A stretch of DNA of 64,000 nucleotides from an uncultured Bacteroides sp. (GTDB taxonomy: Bacteria > Bacteroidota > Bacteroidia > Bacteroidales > Bacteroidaceae). The notes below the pieces were generated by a model that was given only the letters and a program-made list of their open reading frames with translations, made no database searches and was not told where the DNA came from. Numbering within the stretch: position 1 is the first letter of the stretch; the number at the start of each line of letters is the position of its first letter. This document shows, piece by piece, positions 28,492 through 37,530 of the stretch. The translations under genes and the position numbers were made by a program. Where the stretch lies: positions 2,346,001 to 2,410,000 of the forward strand of contig NZ_OY782495.1 of NCBI RefSeq assembly GCF_963677715.1. The letters are read 5' to 3'.

Positions 28492-29100
28492 ATGTTTATA
28501 GAGCAACCACCTAAGTTTTTCAGGGCCTTGTACCCGTGTGCTCTATGGAGAATGGATCCAAATGAGAAAGCAATATATTTAACTTTCGACGATGGACCCA
28601 TTCCCGATATTACACCCTGGGTGCTTAACCTTTTGGACGAATATAATATCAAAGCAACCTTCTTCATGGTAGGCGATAACATACGTAAACACCCTGAAGA
28701 ATATAAAATGGTAATAGAACGAGGACATCGTATAGGTAACCATACTTTTAATCACATACGTGGGTTTGAGTTTCTTACAAAAAACTATATGGCTAATGTG
28801 GAGAAGGCTAACGAAGTGATGCAAACGGATCTTTTTCGTCCTCCCCATGGGCACATGAGTTGGATGCAATATTTTCTGCTGAAGCAACGCTATAAAATAG
28901 TAATGTGGGATTTAGTTACCCGCGACTACAGCAAAAAACTACGTGGCCCTCAGGTACTAGCTAATGTGATGAAATATGTCCGAAATGGTTCTATCATCAC
29001 TTTTCACGACTCTTTAAAATCATGGAACAATATTCAATACGCCCTGCCGCGCTCCATTGAATTTTTAAAAGAAGAAGGATACGAGTTTAAACTTTTATAA
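28492..29100 (+). CDS. Polysaccharide deacetylase family protein (NodB fold)
   Basis: A 202-residue carbohydrate esterase family 4-like protein. Motifs: YLTFDDGPIPD (catalytic and metal-binding aspartates, ~residues 30-40), HTFNH (two metal histidines), RPPHGHMSW and ITFHDSLKSW. No signal peptide, so it may act in the cytoplasm or at the membrane. The family removes N- or O-acetyl groups from GlcNAc-containing glycans. It starts one base after the DUF2723 gene, so the two are co-transcribed, and a joint role in glycan modification is possible. Confidence 0.87.
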   Translation: MFIEQPPKFFRALYPCALWRMDPNEKAIYLTFDDGPIPDITPWVLNLLDEYNIKATFFMVGDNIRKHPEEYKMVIERGHRIGNHTFNHIRGFEFLTKNYMANVEKANEVMQTDLFRPPHGHMSWMQYFLLKQRYKIVMWDLVTRDYSKKLRGPQVLANVMKYVRNGSIITFHDSLKSWNNIQYALPRSIEFLKEEGYEFKLL

Positions 29101-29109
29101 CCTTGCGTT

Positions 29110-30093
29110 ATGGAAGATAAAAAAAGAGTGCATATTTCTACCTCATTCGGTGAAGCCGTTGCTTCAACTCAGATTGAGTATACCAACCAGATAAAAGCCG
29201 AAGCCTTGCGCCTCGGCTTTTCTGCTTGCGGCATAGCTCCAGCCGAACCGATATCTTCCGAGGCCGAACAACATTTCAAAGAATGGCTATCAGTAGGTTA
29301 CCAAGGTGAGATGGCATATATGGAGAATAATGTAGAGAAGCGATGCGATCCCCGGCTATTGGTAGAAGGGACACGTAGCATTGTGTCTGTAGCTCTCAAC
29401 TACTATCCGTTGCAACAACTACACAAAGATCAATATCAATTTGCCTGGTATGCTTATGGCAAAGACTATCACGACGTGATGCGGGAGAAGATGAACACCC
29501 TCTTTGCCTATGTTAATGAACAGATCATCCCGGTCAAGGGGCGCGTATTTTGTGATACCGCACCGGTGTTCGATCGTTATTGGGCATGGCGCGCAGGTTT
29601 GGGCTGGATAGGAAAGAACACCCAACTCATCATTCCTCATGCCGGTTCTACATTCTTTCTGGGTGAATTATTCCTTGATATTGATTTGGCTTATGACAGC
29701 CCCCAAAGGAATCGCTGCGGCAATTGCAACCGTTGCCAACAAGCATGCCCCACGCAAGCATTCGAGGCTCCTTACAAACTCAATGCCAACAAATGCATCT
29801 CTTATCTAACCATCGAGAACCGTAGTGAAATTCCAGCCCAGCATGCCTCCAAGATGAATGGCAGAATCTACGGATGTGATGAATGCCAGCGTGTTTGTCC
29901 ATGGACTCGCTTTGCCACCCCTTGTAACACTCCCGAGCTGCAACCTCATCAAGATTTTATGCAAATGACTAAAGAAGCCTGGCATGCACTTACCGAAGAG
30001 CAATATCGCACTCTCTTTAAGGGAAGTGCGGTTAAAAGAGCTAAATATTTCGGTTTACGAAGAAATATTGAAGCAGCAGAATCATTCGATTAA
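29110..30093 (+). CDS. queG: Epoxyqueuosine reductase
   Basis: A 327-residue enzyme for the last step of queuosine synthesis in tRNA: reduction of epoxyqueuosine using cobalamin and two [4Fe-4S] clusters. The C-terminal part shows CGNCNRCQQACPTQAF (~200-216) and CDECQRVCPW (~257-266); RVFCDTAPVFDRYWAWRAGLGWIGKN in the middle (split across ~140-165) is the family's substrate-binding core. Length is on the short side since the HEAT-repeat extension of some homologues is absent, which is common in Bacteroidota. It is the third gene after DUF2723, separated from the deacetylase by 9 bp. Confidence 0.93.
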   Translation: MEDKKRVHISTSFGEAVASTQIEYTNQIKAEALRLGFSACGIAPAEPISSEAEQHFKEWLSVGYQGEMAYMENNVEKRCDPRLLVEGTRSIVSVALNYYPLQQLHKDQYQFAWYAYGKDYHDVMREKMNTLFAYVNEQIIPVKGRVFCDTAPVFDRYWAWRAGLGWIGKNTQLIIPHAGSTFFLGELFLDIDLAYDSPQRNRCGNCNRCQQACPTQAFEAPYKLNANKCISYLTIENRSEIPAQHASKMNGRIYGCDECQRVCPWTRFATPCNTPELQPHQDFMQMTKEAWHALTEEQYRTLFKGSAVKRAKYFGLRRNIEAAESFD

Positions 30094-30111
30094 GTACCCG
30101 ACTATTCTATA

Positions 30112-30488
30112 TTACTCACAGATAAGCTTAAATCCTTTATCATCATTTTCTAATTTCTTAATCGAGCGATTAGGTTTATTACTTTGGTATTTATAGCGAA
30201 CTCCCGGCATGATGATATTACCTCTATTAGTAAAACGATTATCATTATAAGATGAGTAGCCGGCCATATCAACCCAGCATTCAACGTGACTTTTGTTGCC
30301 TATATATCGCTTTTCTCACATTAGTTAATGCCTGCACGTAACCATTGGAAGTGATCTCCGGCAGAAATTATATAGTTCTCTATTTTTCTATAACTAACCT
30401 TGGTCTGGTGAGTTCTGTAGGGCTTTAGGTGAGAGCTCCCGGTAACAATTAACAATGTTTTTGAAGATGTACTATAAGGATTTAACTA
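30112..30488 (-). pseudogene. Decayed protein gene remnant
   Basis: On the minus strand, two protein-like open stretches in different frames follow each other: 30324-30485 (54 codons, with GSSHLKPYRTHQTKVSYRKI and AGDHFQWLRAGIN) and 30115-30315 (67 codons, with CWVDMAGYSSYNDNRF and NIIMPGVRYKYQSNK), ending at a TAA at 30112-30114. A stop and a frameshift separate them and another stop precedes the first. The composition is protein-like rather than random. I do not recognise the family. The remaining sequence 30489-30699 holds no gene that I can support. Confidence 0.5.
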
Positions 30489-30699
30489 CACAATATCCGG
30501 TGGAGTTCATTGTATACTGTAATTGAAGGTAAAGTAATAACATGTTCTTTGTATAATGATATTATGAAATTATAAGTTCTTTTAAGCCATTCAAGCTGCT
30601 TTTTCAGTTACGAGCTTTGTTATATAAATATGTAAAGTAGAAATTGTTCTTCCCTGATAGGAAGCAATAACGCTAAATTAATACTTAATGCCTTTAACA

Positions 30700-31218
30700 A
30701 TGAAACTATTTATAATCCCCATTCTCATAGTGCTATGTGCCGCTTTGCCTTTGAACATAGAAGCACAACAAACGGTAAAGGCAGGAGGTTTGGCAATCCC
30801 TATATATAACTATACTCAATTAGAACCTCTGCTGCACCCGTCGGCAGATAACGATACTACCTATGTTTTCAATTTCTGGGCGACCTATTGCATGCCCTGC
30901 ATCAAAGAGTTGCCCTATTTTGATCAAATAGCAAAAGAGTATGCCTCGGAGAAAGTAAAGGTAGTACTCATTAGTATGGACTTCAAATCAAAAATAGCCT
31001 CTCAAGTAATTCCGTTTATCAAGAAGCGAAACGTGCAATCGCCTGTTGTTGTGTTAAGTGACCCTGATGCCAACAGCTGGATTGATAAAGTAAGCCCCGT
31101 ATGGAGCGGAGCATTGCCTGCCACGCTGATAATAAAAGGAAAAGCTCGTGAGTTTTACGAAAAATCATTTACGTATGATGAACTTCAAGTATTAACAACT
31201 AAATTTTTAAAACAATGA
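30700..31218 (+). CDS. TlpA-like periplasmic thiol-disulfide protein
   Basis: A thioredoxin-fold protein of about 172 residues. I prefer the ATG at 30700 (MKLFIIPILIV), which gives a clean signal peptide ending near IEAQQ; an in-frame ATG at 30688 adds four residues. The active site is FWATYCMPCIKELPYF (CxxC as CMPC). The fold continues to a cis-proline-type segment GALPATLIIKGK. It should act in the periplasm as a reductase or isomerase. Its stop overlaps the start of the next thioredoxin-fold gene by 4 bp, suggesting a two-protein redox relay. Confidence 0.87.
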   Translation: MKLFIIPILIVLCAALPLNIEAQQTVKAGGLAIPIYNYTQLEPLLHPSADNDTTYVFNFWATYCMPCIKELPYFDQIAKEYASEKVKVVLISMDFKSKIASQVIPFIKKRNVQSPVVVLSDPDANSWIDKVSPVWSGALPATLIIKGKAREFYEKSFTYDELQVLTTKFLKQ

Positions 31219-31808
31219 AACGTACCGTTCTTTTAATAGCATTTGTTTTTGCCGCTATTGCCGGCATTTCTGCTCAGGGCTATAAAGTAGGAGACATAGC
31301 CACCGATTTTAAACTAAAGAATGTAGACAACAAAATGGTTTCTTTGGCGGATTTTCCAAAGGTCAAAGGCTTTATCGTTGTGTTTACCTGTAACCATTGT
31401 CCTTATGCCAAAGCCTACGAACAGAGAATTGTTGCTTTAGATAAGAAGTATAAAACCAAAGGTTATCCGGTGATTGCCATTAACCCCAACAATCCTGCTT
31501 CCATACCGGCCGATAGTTTCGAAGAAATGCAGAAAAGGCACAAAGAAGCCGGATTCACTTTCCCTTATCTGTTTGATGACGGACAGAAAGTCTATCCTGT
31601 TTATGGTGCCACACATACGCCTCATGTGTTTTTACTGCAGAAAACCAAGGAAGGAAATGTAGTTCGCTATATTGGAGCTATTGACGATAATTACGAAGAT
31701 GCTTCTGCCGTAAAAACGCCTTATCTAGCCAATGCCGTAGACGCTTTGCTGGCTGGGAAAGTTGTTAGCCCGAACCTTACTAAGGCCATTGGTTGTGGCA
31801 TAAAATAA
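31215..31808 (+). CDS. Thioredoxin-fold (AhpC/TSA-like) secreted protein
   Basis: A 197-residue protein with a signal peptide (ends near GISAQG, residue ~21). The segment GDIATDFKLKNVDNKMVSL is typical of AhpC/TSA-redoxin members. The active site reads FTCNHCPYAKAYEQRI, i.e. CxxC as CNHC, the pattern of a subgroup of redoxin-domain proteins close to thiol peroxidases. THTPHVFLL carries the cis-proline. It is coupled to the TlpA-like gene by overlap, so both are expected to handle thiols or peroxides in the periplasm. Exact substrate unknown. Confidence 0.85.
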   Translation: MKRTVLLIAFVFAAIAGISAQGYKVGDIATDFKLKNVDNKMVSLADFPKVKGFIVVFTCNHCPYAKAYEQRIVALDKKYKTKGYPVIAINPNNPASIPADSFEEMQKRHKEAGFTFPYLFDDGQKVYPVYGATHTPHVFLLQKTKEGNVVRYIGAIDDNYEDASAVKTPYLANAVDALLAGKVVSPNLTKAIGCGIK

Positions 31809-31825
31809 GAAAATAGTTTTTTATC

Positions 31826-31858
31826 GAAAGGGATATGTAAAACTTACATATTCCTTTC
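31826..31858. terminator. Hairpin between convergent redoxin and MFS genes
   Basis: Fifteen-base arms 31826-31840 and 31844-31858 pair with one G-T mismatch position and a three-base loop. It lies 18 bp after the redoxin stop and 12 bp before the end of the MFS gene, so it may act in both directions; T-runs are weak. Confidence 0.55.
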
Positions 31859-31869
31859 ATGTATCGCGT

Positions 31870-33147
31870 TCAGTTCCTGATAAACGCATATATACGTCGA
31901 TGAACAAAACGATAAGCCACCGATAATTTGGGCGTTACAGCCAGAGAAACTAATAGAGCAACAATAACCATTGCAATGGTAACACCCATAAACACAGCCC
32001 ACCCATACTTAAAAAGAACGACTCCGGTGAGAGAACCGGTAAAACTGGAACCCAGATAATAGAAAAGCCAATAAAGACAAGTAGCACTGCTTTTTTCCTC
32101 TTTAGCCTGTTGCGAAACAATGCGACTAGCCATTGTATGGGCCCCAAAAAAAGCAAAGGTGACCAATCCTAATCCCAACACAACAGCCCACAAGTGCATA
32201 ACCTGTAACATCAATAATCCTACCAACATTAAAAACAATAATCCCTTCAGCAAAAAGTCGGGACTAATTTTGTCAGACCATTTTCCTGATAATACAGAAC
32301 CTGCCACGCCGATAGTATACATTAAGAAGATCATTGCAATTACATAATGCGGCAATGAAAAAGGAGGCTCTTCTAATATAAAATTCAGGTAGTTATAGAC
32401 ACTAACAAAGATGCCCATTATCAAGGCAGCTATAACATACATCCCCAGAAACAAAGGTGTTTTGATGAAAAACACCATCTGGCGAAATTTACTAGTAACA
32501 GACATGCTCTTAGGTTGAAAATGTTTCGATTCGGGGAACTTCTTCATGAATATCAGGCTCAACAACAAACTGATAATGCCAATAACCACAGCGGCAGCCC
32601 GCCAGCCCTGCCAACCGGAAACAAGGATAGCAACTACACGGCCGGACATGCCACCAATCGTATTACCGCTAAGGTATAGGCTTATAGCCAAGCCGATGAC
32701 TGCTACGCTAACCTCTTCTGACAGGTAGGCCAGAGCAACAGCCGAAACGCCGGATAACACAACACCTTTTAGAAAATTAATAAGAACCAGTACATAGAAA
32801 TGCCCTACAAAGGCGGAGAGTATAGTTAATAACGAAGAAATGAACAAAGTGATGCTCATCAGCTTCTGCCTCGAAATGGCATCTGCTTTAAATGCAAAAA
32901 TGAATAACCCCACAGCCATGCCGATAGTAGTAGAAGATACAGCCAAACTGCTCATTGCAGGGGTTATCTCAAAGTCCCGACACAAGAGCGACAGCATCGG
33001 CTGAAATAGATACAGCTGGGCAAACACTGAAAGTCCGGATATAAGAATACAGGTCCTTATTTGTTTAAATCTTTTTGAATCCTTACCCACTTTTATCTCT
33101 TCAGGAAGAATGCCTCCTGCGATCGTATCTATAATAACTTTCTCCAT
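31870..33147 (-). CDS. MFS transporter (YnfM-like)
   Basis: A 12-helix major facilitator of about 425 residues. I place the start at 33147 (MEKVIIDTIAGG) since the next upstream ATG at 33171 falls inside a -7 promoter element. The first helix pair (ILISGLSVFAQLYLFQPM) and the loop FKADAISRQKLM fit the YnfM/multidrug-type drug:H+ antiporter branch. The substrate is unknown. It is divergent from a LysR-type regulator that likely controls it; the pairing resembles inducible efflux systems. Confidence 0.85.
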   Translation of the reverse strand: MEKVIIDTIAGGILPEEIKVGKDSKRFKQIRTCILISGLSVFAQLYLFQPMLSLLCRDFEITPAMSSLAVSSTTIGMAVGLFIFAFKADAISRQKLMSITLFISSLLTILSAFVGHFYVLVLINFLKGVVLSGVSAVALAYLSEEVSVAVIGLAISLYLSGNTIGGMSGRVVAILVSGWQGWRAAAVVIGIISLLLSLIFMKKFPESKHFQPKSMSVTSKFRQMVFFIKTPLFLGMYVIAALIMGIFVSVYNYLNFILEEPPFSLPHYVIAMIFLMYTIGVAGSVLSGKWSDKISPDFLLKGLLFLMLVGLLMLQVMHLWAVVLGLGLVTFAFFGAHTMASRIVSQQAKEEKSSATCLYWLFYYLGSSFTGSLTGVVLFKYGWAVFMGVTIAMVIVALLVSLAVTPKLSVAYRFVHRRIYAFIRN

Positions 33148-33168
33148 TGCCTTATTCTTTTCAAGGTG

Positions 33169-33204
33169 CAAAGCTATGGATATTCTAAAATCTTTCTAAA
33201 TTTG
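33169..33204. promoter_or_regulatory. Overlapping divergent promoters of MFS and LysR genes
   Basis: CAAAGCTA at 33169-33176 reads TAGCTTTG on the minus strand for the MFS gene. TAAATTTG at 33197-33204 serves the plus-strand regulator. The spacing makes a shared LysR binding site likely. -33 elements are poor on both sides. Confidence 0.5.
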
Positions 33205-33253
33205 CAAAAAGGTATTTTTCGATAACATCCATAGATAAAACCAATCAATAGCC

Positions 33254-34141
33254 ATGGAACTTCGTCAACTCAGATACTTTGAACGATCGGCAGAGTTACT
33301 CAATTTCACAGAAGCAGCACGCCTTTTATTCATTTCTCAAAGCACGCTATCGCAGCAGATAAAGCAATTAGAAGAGGAGTTTGGTACGCTGTTGTTCGAC
33401 CGTATAGGGAAGCGAATTAAACTAACCGAAGCCGGTGCCTCTTTCCTCCCTTACGCCCGGAAAACAATACAAGATGCCGAAAACGGAAAGCAAATCATCT
33501 CTGACTTACAAAACATGCAAACAGGAACTTTGCTTATAGGCGTTACCTATAGTCTAAGCACCATGCTTACGGGCACATTAATAGAATTCACCAAGAGATA
33601 TCCTCAAATACATGTCGAAATCATCTTTGCCACTTCTGCAGAACTCATAGAGAAATTAAATGAGAACAAACTCGATTTTATACTCTCTCTCGAGCCTAAC
33701 ATAGCCAATAGTAAAGAAGAAGCCTCTTTTGAATCAGTTCCTCTGTTCACCTCCAACCTCCATTTGGTTATGCACAAATCGCACAAGCTTTCTAAAAAAC
33801 TGAGGATAAGAATCGAACAATTATCCGGCTTGCCACTGGCATTACCTTCAAAAGGATTTATTACCCGAATGATTTTAGACAGGGTATTTGAGCGCAAACA
33901 AGTTACTCCTAAAATAAACATAGAATTGAACGACATAAACACCATCCTTCACCTGGTTAATACAAGTAACTGGCTAACCATCGTCACCATAGCTTCCATA
34001 GAAGATCAACCCGAGTTGGTAGCCATCCCCATTACCGGCGCCGATCTTACCACCCATGCTTCACTTTTCTGGCCCAAAGGCATTTATCGTAAAAAAGCAG
34101 CCACCGCTTTCTCTGATTTATTGTTGAATAGAAAATTCTGA
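33254..34141 (+). CDS. LysR-family transcriptional regulator
   Basis: A 295-residue LTTR. The winged helix-turn-helix occupies residues 1-60 (MELRQLRYFERSAELLNFTE, SQSTLSQQIKQLEEEFGTLLF), followed by the periplasmic-binding-like effector domain starting near TGTLLIGVTYSLSTML. The pattern is closest to the CynR/CysB-like group, but the effector is unknown. It is divergent from the MFS gene, the usual arrangement for a regulator and its target, and probably autoregulated. Confidence 0.9.
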   Translation: MELRQLRYFERSAELLNFTEAARLLFISQSTLSQQIKQLEEEFGTLLFDRIGKRIKLTEAGASFLPYARKTIQDAENGKQIISDLQNMQTGTLLIGVTYSLSTMLTGTLIEFTKRYPQIHVEIIFATSAELIEKLNENKLDFILSLEPNIANSKEEASFESVPLFTSNLHLVMHKSHKLSKKLRIRIEQLSGLPLALPSKGFITRMILDRVFERKQVTPKINIELNDINTILHLVNTSNWLTIVTIASIEDQPELVAIPITGADLTTHASLFWPKGIYRKKAATAFSDLLLNRKF

Positions 34142-34196
34142 TTTATTTGAAGATACTTTCTTCAATAAATTCATCTATTTAATAAAGGAGAAAAGA

Positions 34197-34228
34197 ATAG
34201 CGTGTGGCAAACAGAAAGAACACACTAT
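34197..34228 (-). terminator. Possible terminator of the GH42 gene
   Basis: Read on the minus strand, ATAGTGTG pairs with CACACGCTAT (one bulge) around a 14-nt loop and is followed by TCTTTTC. It begins two bases after the GH42 stop codon. Confidence 0.4.
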
Positions 34229-34230
34229 CT

Positions 34231-36318
34231 CTAAATCTTGTAAACGAGTACTCCTGCTGTAGGTATAATAGAATGTCCAATCAGTACTTTTGCTCCGGCA
34301 GGTAACGCAAAGTCATAAGACTTATCGGAATAGTTGAGTACAATGCCAAATCCGTTGCGATATTCTATGGTTACTCCATAAGGAAGATTCATTACGGGAA
34401 TGTTTAATATACTATACAATCTTTTAAGTACATTGGCTTCCAGTGCTCCCTCATTAGAGTCGACTCCTACATAAGTAACGGCACCTTTTCCCAGCTTACG
34501 AAAAGTAATGGCGGCTTTTCCTTCGTAAAACTCTTGTGCGTATGTAGCCCATACTTGAGATTCTTTGCCTGGATCTAAAATTTCTCCCCATGTATTCCAT
34601 GTGTAGCTATTACCATCCATCTTTACTATACCCGGATCTTTGGGGAGCAGAAGATCGTAGAAATCCATCTTATTGCCGGTTAAATCATTTATCAACGAAC
34701 CGAAAGGAGCTTCAAACAAGCGGCCAAAACGATCTTTTTGGGCTGTACGGCACGTTAATACAAGATTTCCGCCATTCTTCACATATTCCGTCCATCTCTC
34801 TACCAACTTTTTATCGGCCAGTTGATAGGCTGGCGCAATTAGTACGGGATATTGGCTGAAGTCCTTCTCTTCGGAAATGAAATCGACCGGAGCACCAAAT
34901 GATTTAAGTGTACGATAATACTTTTCAATATGTCCCATTGTGTTCCATGTTACATTTTGTTTCTGTCGTTCTATGCTCCAGGCATTTTCAGGATTAAAAA
35001 GGATGGCGGTTCTTCGGGCAATATATTCTTTTGGTTTACTGTCGCAAGGAGAATATTCTTTCCTTAATAGCTGAATTTCTTTTATGAATTGCTCATATTC
35101 GTGTCCTCCGCGGGTAACTGTTACGCCGTCGGTTCCTACAATGCCCGAATGATATTGTTCTGTTCCGTATAGCGGTTGGCGATAGCGGTACGTACAAACA
35201 AAATCGCTTCCTCCGGCAAAGACACTCCACAACCATAAATGAACGGCTCCGGGTAGTGGTTGCGGATTGATACTTCCCCAATTGACCTGACCGGGTTGTA
35301 ATTCCATCACACCGTATGTACCTTGAATGGGACGGAAGAAATCATTGGCCCAGGCTATACGAAGCGGATTGCCTACACGGTATCCACGGCGCCCGATGCC
35401 TTCATTTTCACCATAAACCATGTAGCGGGTATATGATACAAAGTCCAAAGCTTTACTTCCCCCTATATGCCCTTCGGCATAATCCGGTATATAATTGGTT
35501 GTAACCCATTGATTTCTGGCATATTTCTTTATAAGCAAGCATTGTTCATTGAGAAAATTACTTGTTTGACTGGCTGCAAAACGTCGATAATCAAGAATCT
35601 GATGATGATTCATGAACATTTGTCGGGTTTTAGGCAGAGTTATTTCATCGAATGTGCTGTACACTTCACTCCAGAAAGATGTTCCCCATGCATCATTTAA
35701 TTCTTTGATGTTGTTATTGTATTTTTTCTCAAGGAAGCTACGGAACTCCAGCTCTGCTTTTGGGTTGTAATCAAACTGCACGGCAGGTTCATTATCAAGT
35801 TGCCAGCCTATGATACGCGAATCGTTGCCATAATGTTGTGCCAGCTTTTCGATCATTTTATAAGAGAGTTCTCTATATAGAGGAGAAGAAAAAGAAGCGT
35901 GCTGACGTGCACCGTGATCTAGTATTGTGCCGTCTTCATGGCGAATCAATATTTCCGGATACTTACGACTAAGCCATACCGGAGGAGTTGCTGTGGAAGT
36001 GCACATGATTACTTTCAAATCGTATTTTGCTGCAAGAGCTACGGCACGATCAAGCCACGTAAAATCAAATTTCCCCTCGGACGGTTCGAGTTGCGCCCAA
36101 GCAAATTCAGCAAAATGAGTGAACTCGAACCCCAGTTCGTGCATTTTCTTAAAATCTCTTTCCCATTGGCTTTCATCCCACTGCTCGGGATAATAGTAAA
36201 CGCCTGTAAGGGTAAGATCTTTATCGTTAAACCATTGTTTGTTAACATGCTGTTGTGCCTGTAAGCTATAGGGTAGGGCCGTGCACAAACATAAAATAAA
36301 AAATAAGGTCTTTTTCAT
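34231..36318 (-). CDS. GH42 family beta-galactosidase, secreted
   Basis: About 695 residues with the start at 36318, where MKKTLFFILCLCTALPYSLQAQQ-type signal peptide begins; an upstream in-frame ATG at 36372 would put 18 residues before it. GH42 landmarks: YYPEQWDESQWERD near the mature N-terminus, the acid/base glutamate in GWQLDNEPAVQF, the nucleophile region VMELQPGQVNWG, and a trimerisation/beta-domain tail. The enzyme releases terminal beta-linked galactose, here probably from pectic galactan side chains in the periplasm. It lies 28 bp after the GH43-like gene and belongs to the same island. Confidence 0.9.
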   Translation of the reverse strand: MKKTLFFILCLCTALPYSLQAQQHVNKQWFNDKDLTLTGVYYYPEQWDESQWERDFKKMHELGFEFTHFAEFAWAQLEPSEGKFDFTWLDRAVALAAKYDLKVIMCTSTATPPVWLSRKYPEILIRHEDGTILDHGARQHASFSSPLYRELSYKMIEKLAQHYGNDSRIIGWQLDNEPAVQFDYNPKAELEFRSFLEKKYNNNIKELNDAWGTSFWSEVYSTFDEITLPKTRQMFMNHHQILDYRRFAASQTSNFLNEQCLLIKKYARNQWVTTNYIPDYAEGHIGGSKALDFVSYTRYMVYGENEGIGRRGYRVGNPLRIAWANDFFRPIQGTYGVMELQPGQVNWGSINPQPLPGAVHLWLWSVFAGGSDFVCTYRYRQPLYGTEQYHSGIVGTDGVTVTRGGHEYEQFIKEIQLLRKEYSPCDSKPKEYIARRTAILFNPENAWSIERQKQNVTWNTMGHIEKYYRTLKSFGAPVDFISEEKDFSQYPVLIAPAYQLADKKLVERWTEYVKNGGNLVLTCRTAQKDRFGRLFEAPFGSLINDLTGNKMDFYDLLLPKDPGIVKMDGNSYTWNTWGEILDPGKESQVWATYAQEFYEGKAAITFRKLGKGAVTYVGVDSNEGALEANVLKRLYSILNIPVMNLPYGVTIEYRNGFGIVLNYSDKSYDFALPAGAKVLIGHSIIPTAGVLVYKI

Positions 36319-36346
36319 TGTAGCAATTGTTATACTGATAATTAAA

Positions 36347-37291
36347 TTAATCTTTGCGGTGAAGCAACACATCCAGAATTTTACGATCTACCATAAAAGC
36401 CGTGCCGTGGCGTGTGCCTTTTGGAAACTGAACTTTATCAGATACGTCTTCCCAATGAATGCGATCTTTGGAACGTACCGCTCCGTATTTATGATCCCGG
36501 TATTTATCAAAATAAACATAAAGGTATTTACCTACGATCAAAGGTGCGGGGCCTTCTGCCCAATAGTTGCCGGTGATAGGTGCCGACACTTCTATGGGAA
36601 ATCCGTCTTCAATTCGTTTTGTCTTTGTGATGCGAAGATTCTTCTCGGGAGGATTGGAGTTTTCATTTTTAACCACCATAATAAACTCATTATTCGTGTC
36701 TTTTACAATGGTAGCATCAATTACACTAAAATCGGGATTGAAAAATATTTCTGTTTTCGAAAAGCTTTTGAAGTCTTTGGTCGTTACATAATAGATACGA
36801 TGATTAAGTCCTTTCTCGCTTTTGCTTGTTGCCACTTCTTTATTTCGTCCGGGAATGGTGGTTGCCCAGAAAATATAAAATGTCCGCGAAGGTTTGTCAT
36901 AGAAAAGTTCCGGAGCCCAGCAGTTATGAGCTGTAGGTTCGTGCATCATAACGGGAATAGCCTTCTGCTCGGACCAATGAATCAAATCCCCGGAGGATGC
37001 ATATCCAATGATCCGATCCGTCCAACTAGAGGTCCACACCATGTGAAATGTTCCATCGGGTGCCTGGCAAATGCTGGGGTCGCGCATTAATTTGTCTTTT
37101 CCTACATTGGGAACCAGATAAGATTTTCCTTCGTTCAAAGGTTGCCACTTTAATCCGTCTGTGCTAAATGCCAAATGGAGTCCGTCTTTGCTTTCATTGA
37201 TGAAATAAGAAAACAGATATACTTTATTCTTTCCCACAATACCAATTAAGAAAGAAAACGTAAAACACATACAAAGCAAGAGTTTTTTCAT
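36347..37291 (-). CDS. GH43-like five-bladed beta-propeller glycosidase
   Basis: A 314-residue secreted protein (signal peptide ends near residue 20). It shows the acidic triad expected of GH43: Asp71 in LMRDPSI, Asp192 in SVIDATIV and Glu246 in YWAEGPAPL, plus the WAPELFYD segment typical of the family. GH43 enzymes include arabinofuranosidases, xylosidases and galactan beta-galactosidases; which one is meant cannot be told. It is immediately upstream of GH42 on the same strand and divergent from the GH2 operon, which supports a role in removing arabinan or galactan decorations from pectin. Confidence 0.8.
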   Translation of the reverse strand: MKKLLLCMCFTFSFLIGIVGKNKVYLFSYFINESKDGLHLAFSTDGLKWQPLNEGKSYLVPNVGKDKLMRDPSICQAPDGTFHMVWTSSWTDRIIGYASSGDLIHWSEQKAIPVMMHEPTAHNCWAPELFYDKPSRTFYIFWATTIPGRNKEVATSKSEKGLNHRIYYVTTKDFKSFSKTEIFFNPDFSVIDATIVKDTNNEFIMVVKNENSNPPEKNLRITKTKRIEDGFPIEVSAPITGNYWAEGPAPLIVGKYLYVYFDKYRDHKYGAVRSKDRIHWEDVSDKVQFPKGTRHGTAFMVDRKILDVLLHRKD

Positions 37292-37328
37292 AATATTGTA
37301 ATTCGGATTAGTACAATAACGAGAGATA

Positions 37329-37336
37329 CAAATATA
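37329..37336 (-). promoter_or_regulatory. -7 element of the GH43/GH42 unit
   Basis: CAAATATA on the plus strand reads TATATTTG on the minus strand, 38 bp upstream of the GH43-like start codon. No good -33 box was found. The rest of the 239-bp gap to the GH2 gene is AT-rich and has no gene; no clear consensus promoter for the plus-strand operon was found. Confidence 0.4.
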
Positions 37337-37530
37337 AGAGAATCAAATTGAAAGAGAAAAAACTTGTTCAAAAAACACAAGGTATTTGTTGGCAATTTGC
37401 TGTATTATTGTACAAACCAATATAATAATAACCGATTCTATACGATTTTCTATCTTTATGTACATCTTTCCATGAAGGGTCATTGCAAAACAATGTATTT
37501 TAGCTCGCTGATTAATATAAAGTCAATATT

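Noticed and set aside
33148-33171. Upstream ATG as the start of the MFS transporter
   Set aside because: This start codon lies within the -7 promoter element on the same strand (33169-33176), so it would not be in the mRNA; the ATG at 33147 is used instead.
36319-36372. N-terminal extension of the GH42 beta-galactosidase
   Set aside because: It would place 18 residues before a complete signal peptide, so the ATG at 36318 is preferred.
36281-37090. Long plus-strand open frame of 269 codons opposite the GH43-like gene
   Set aside because: The opposite strand encodes a protein with signal peptide and GH43 catalytic triad; the plus-strand translation has no recognisable domain and is low-complexity in composition.
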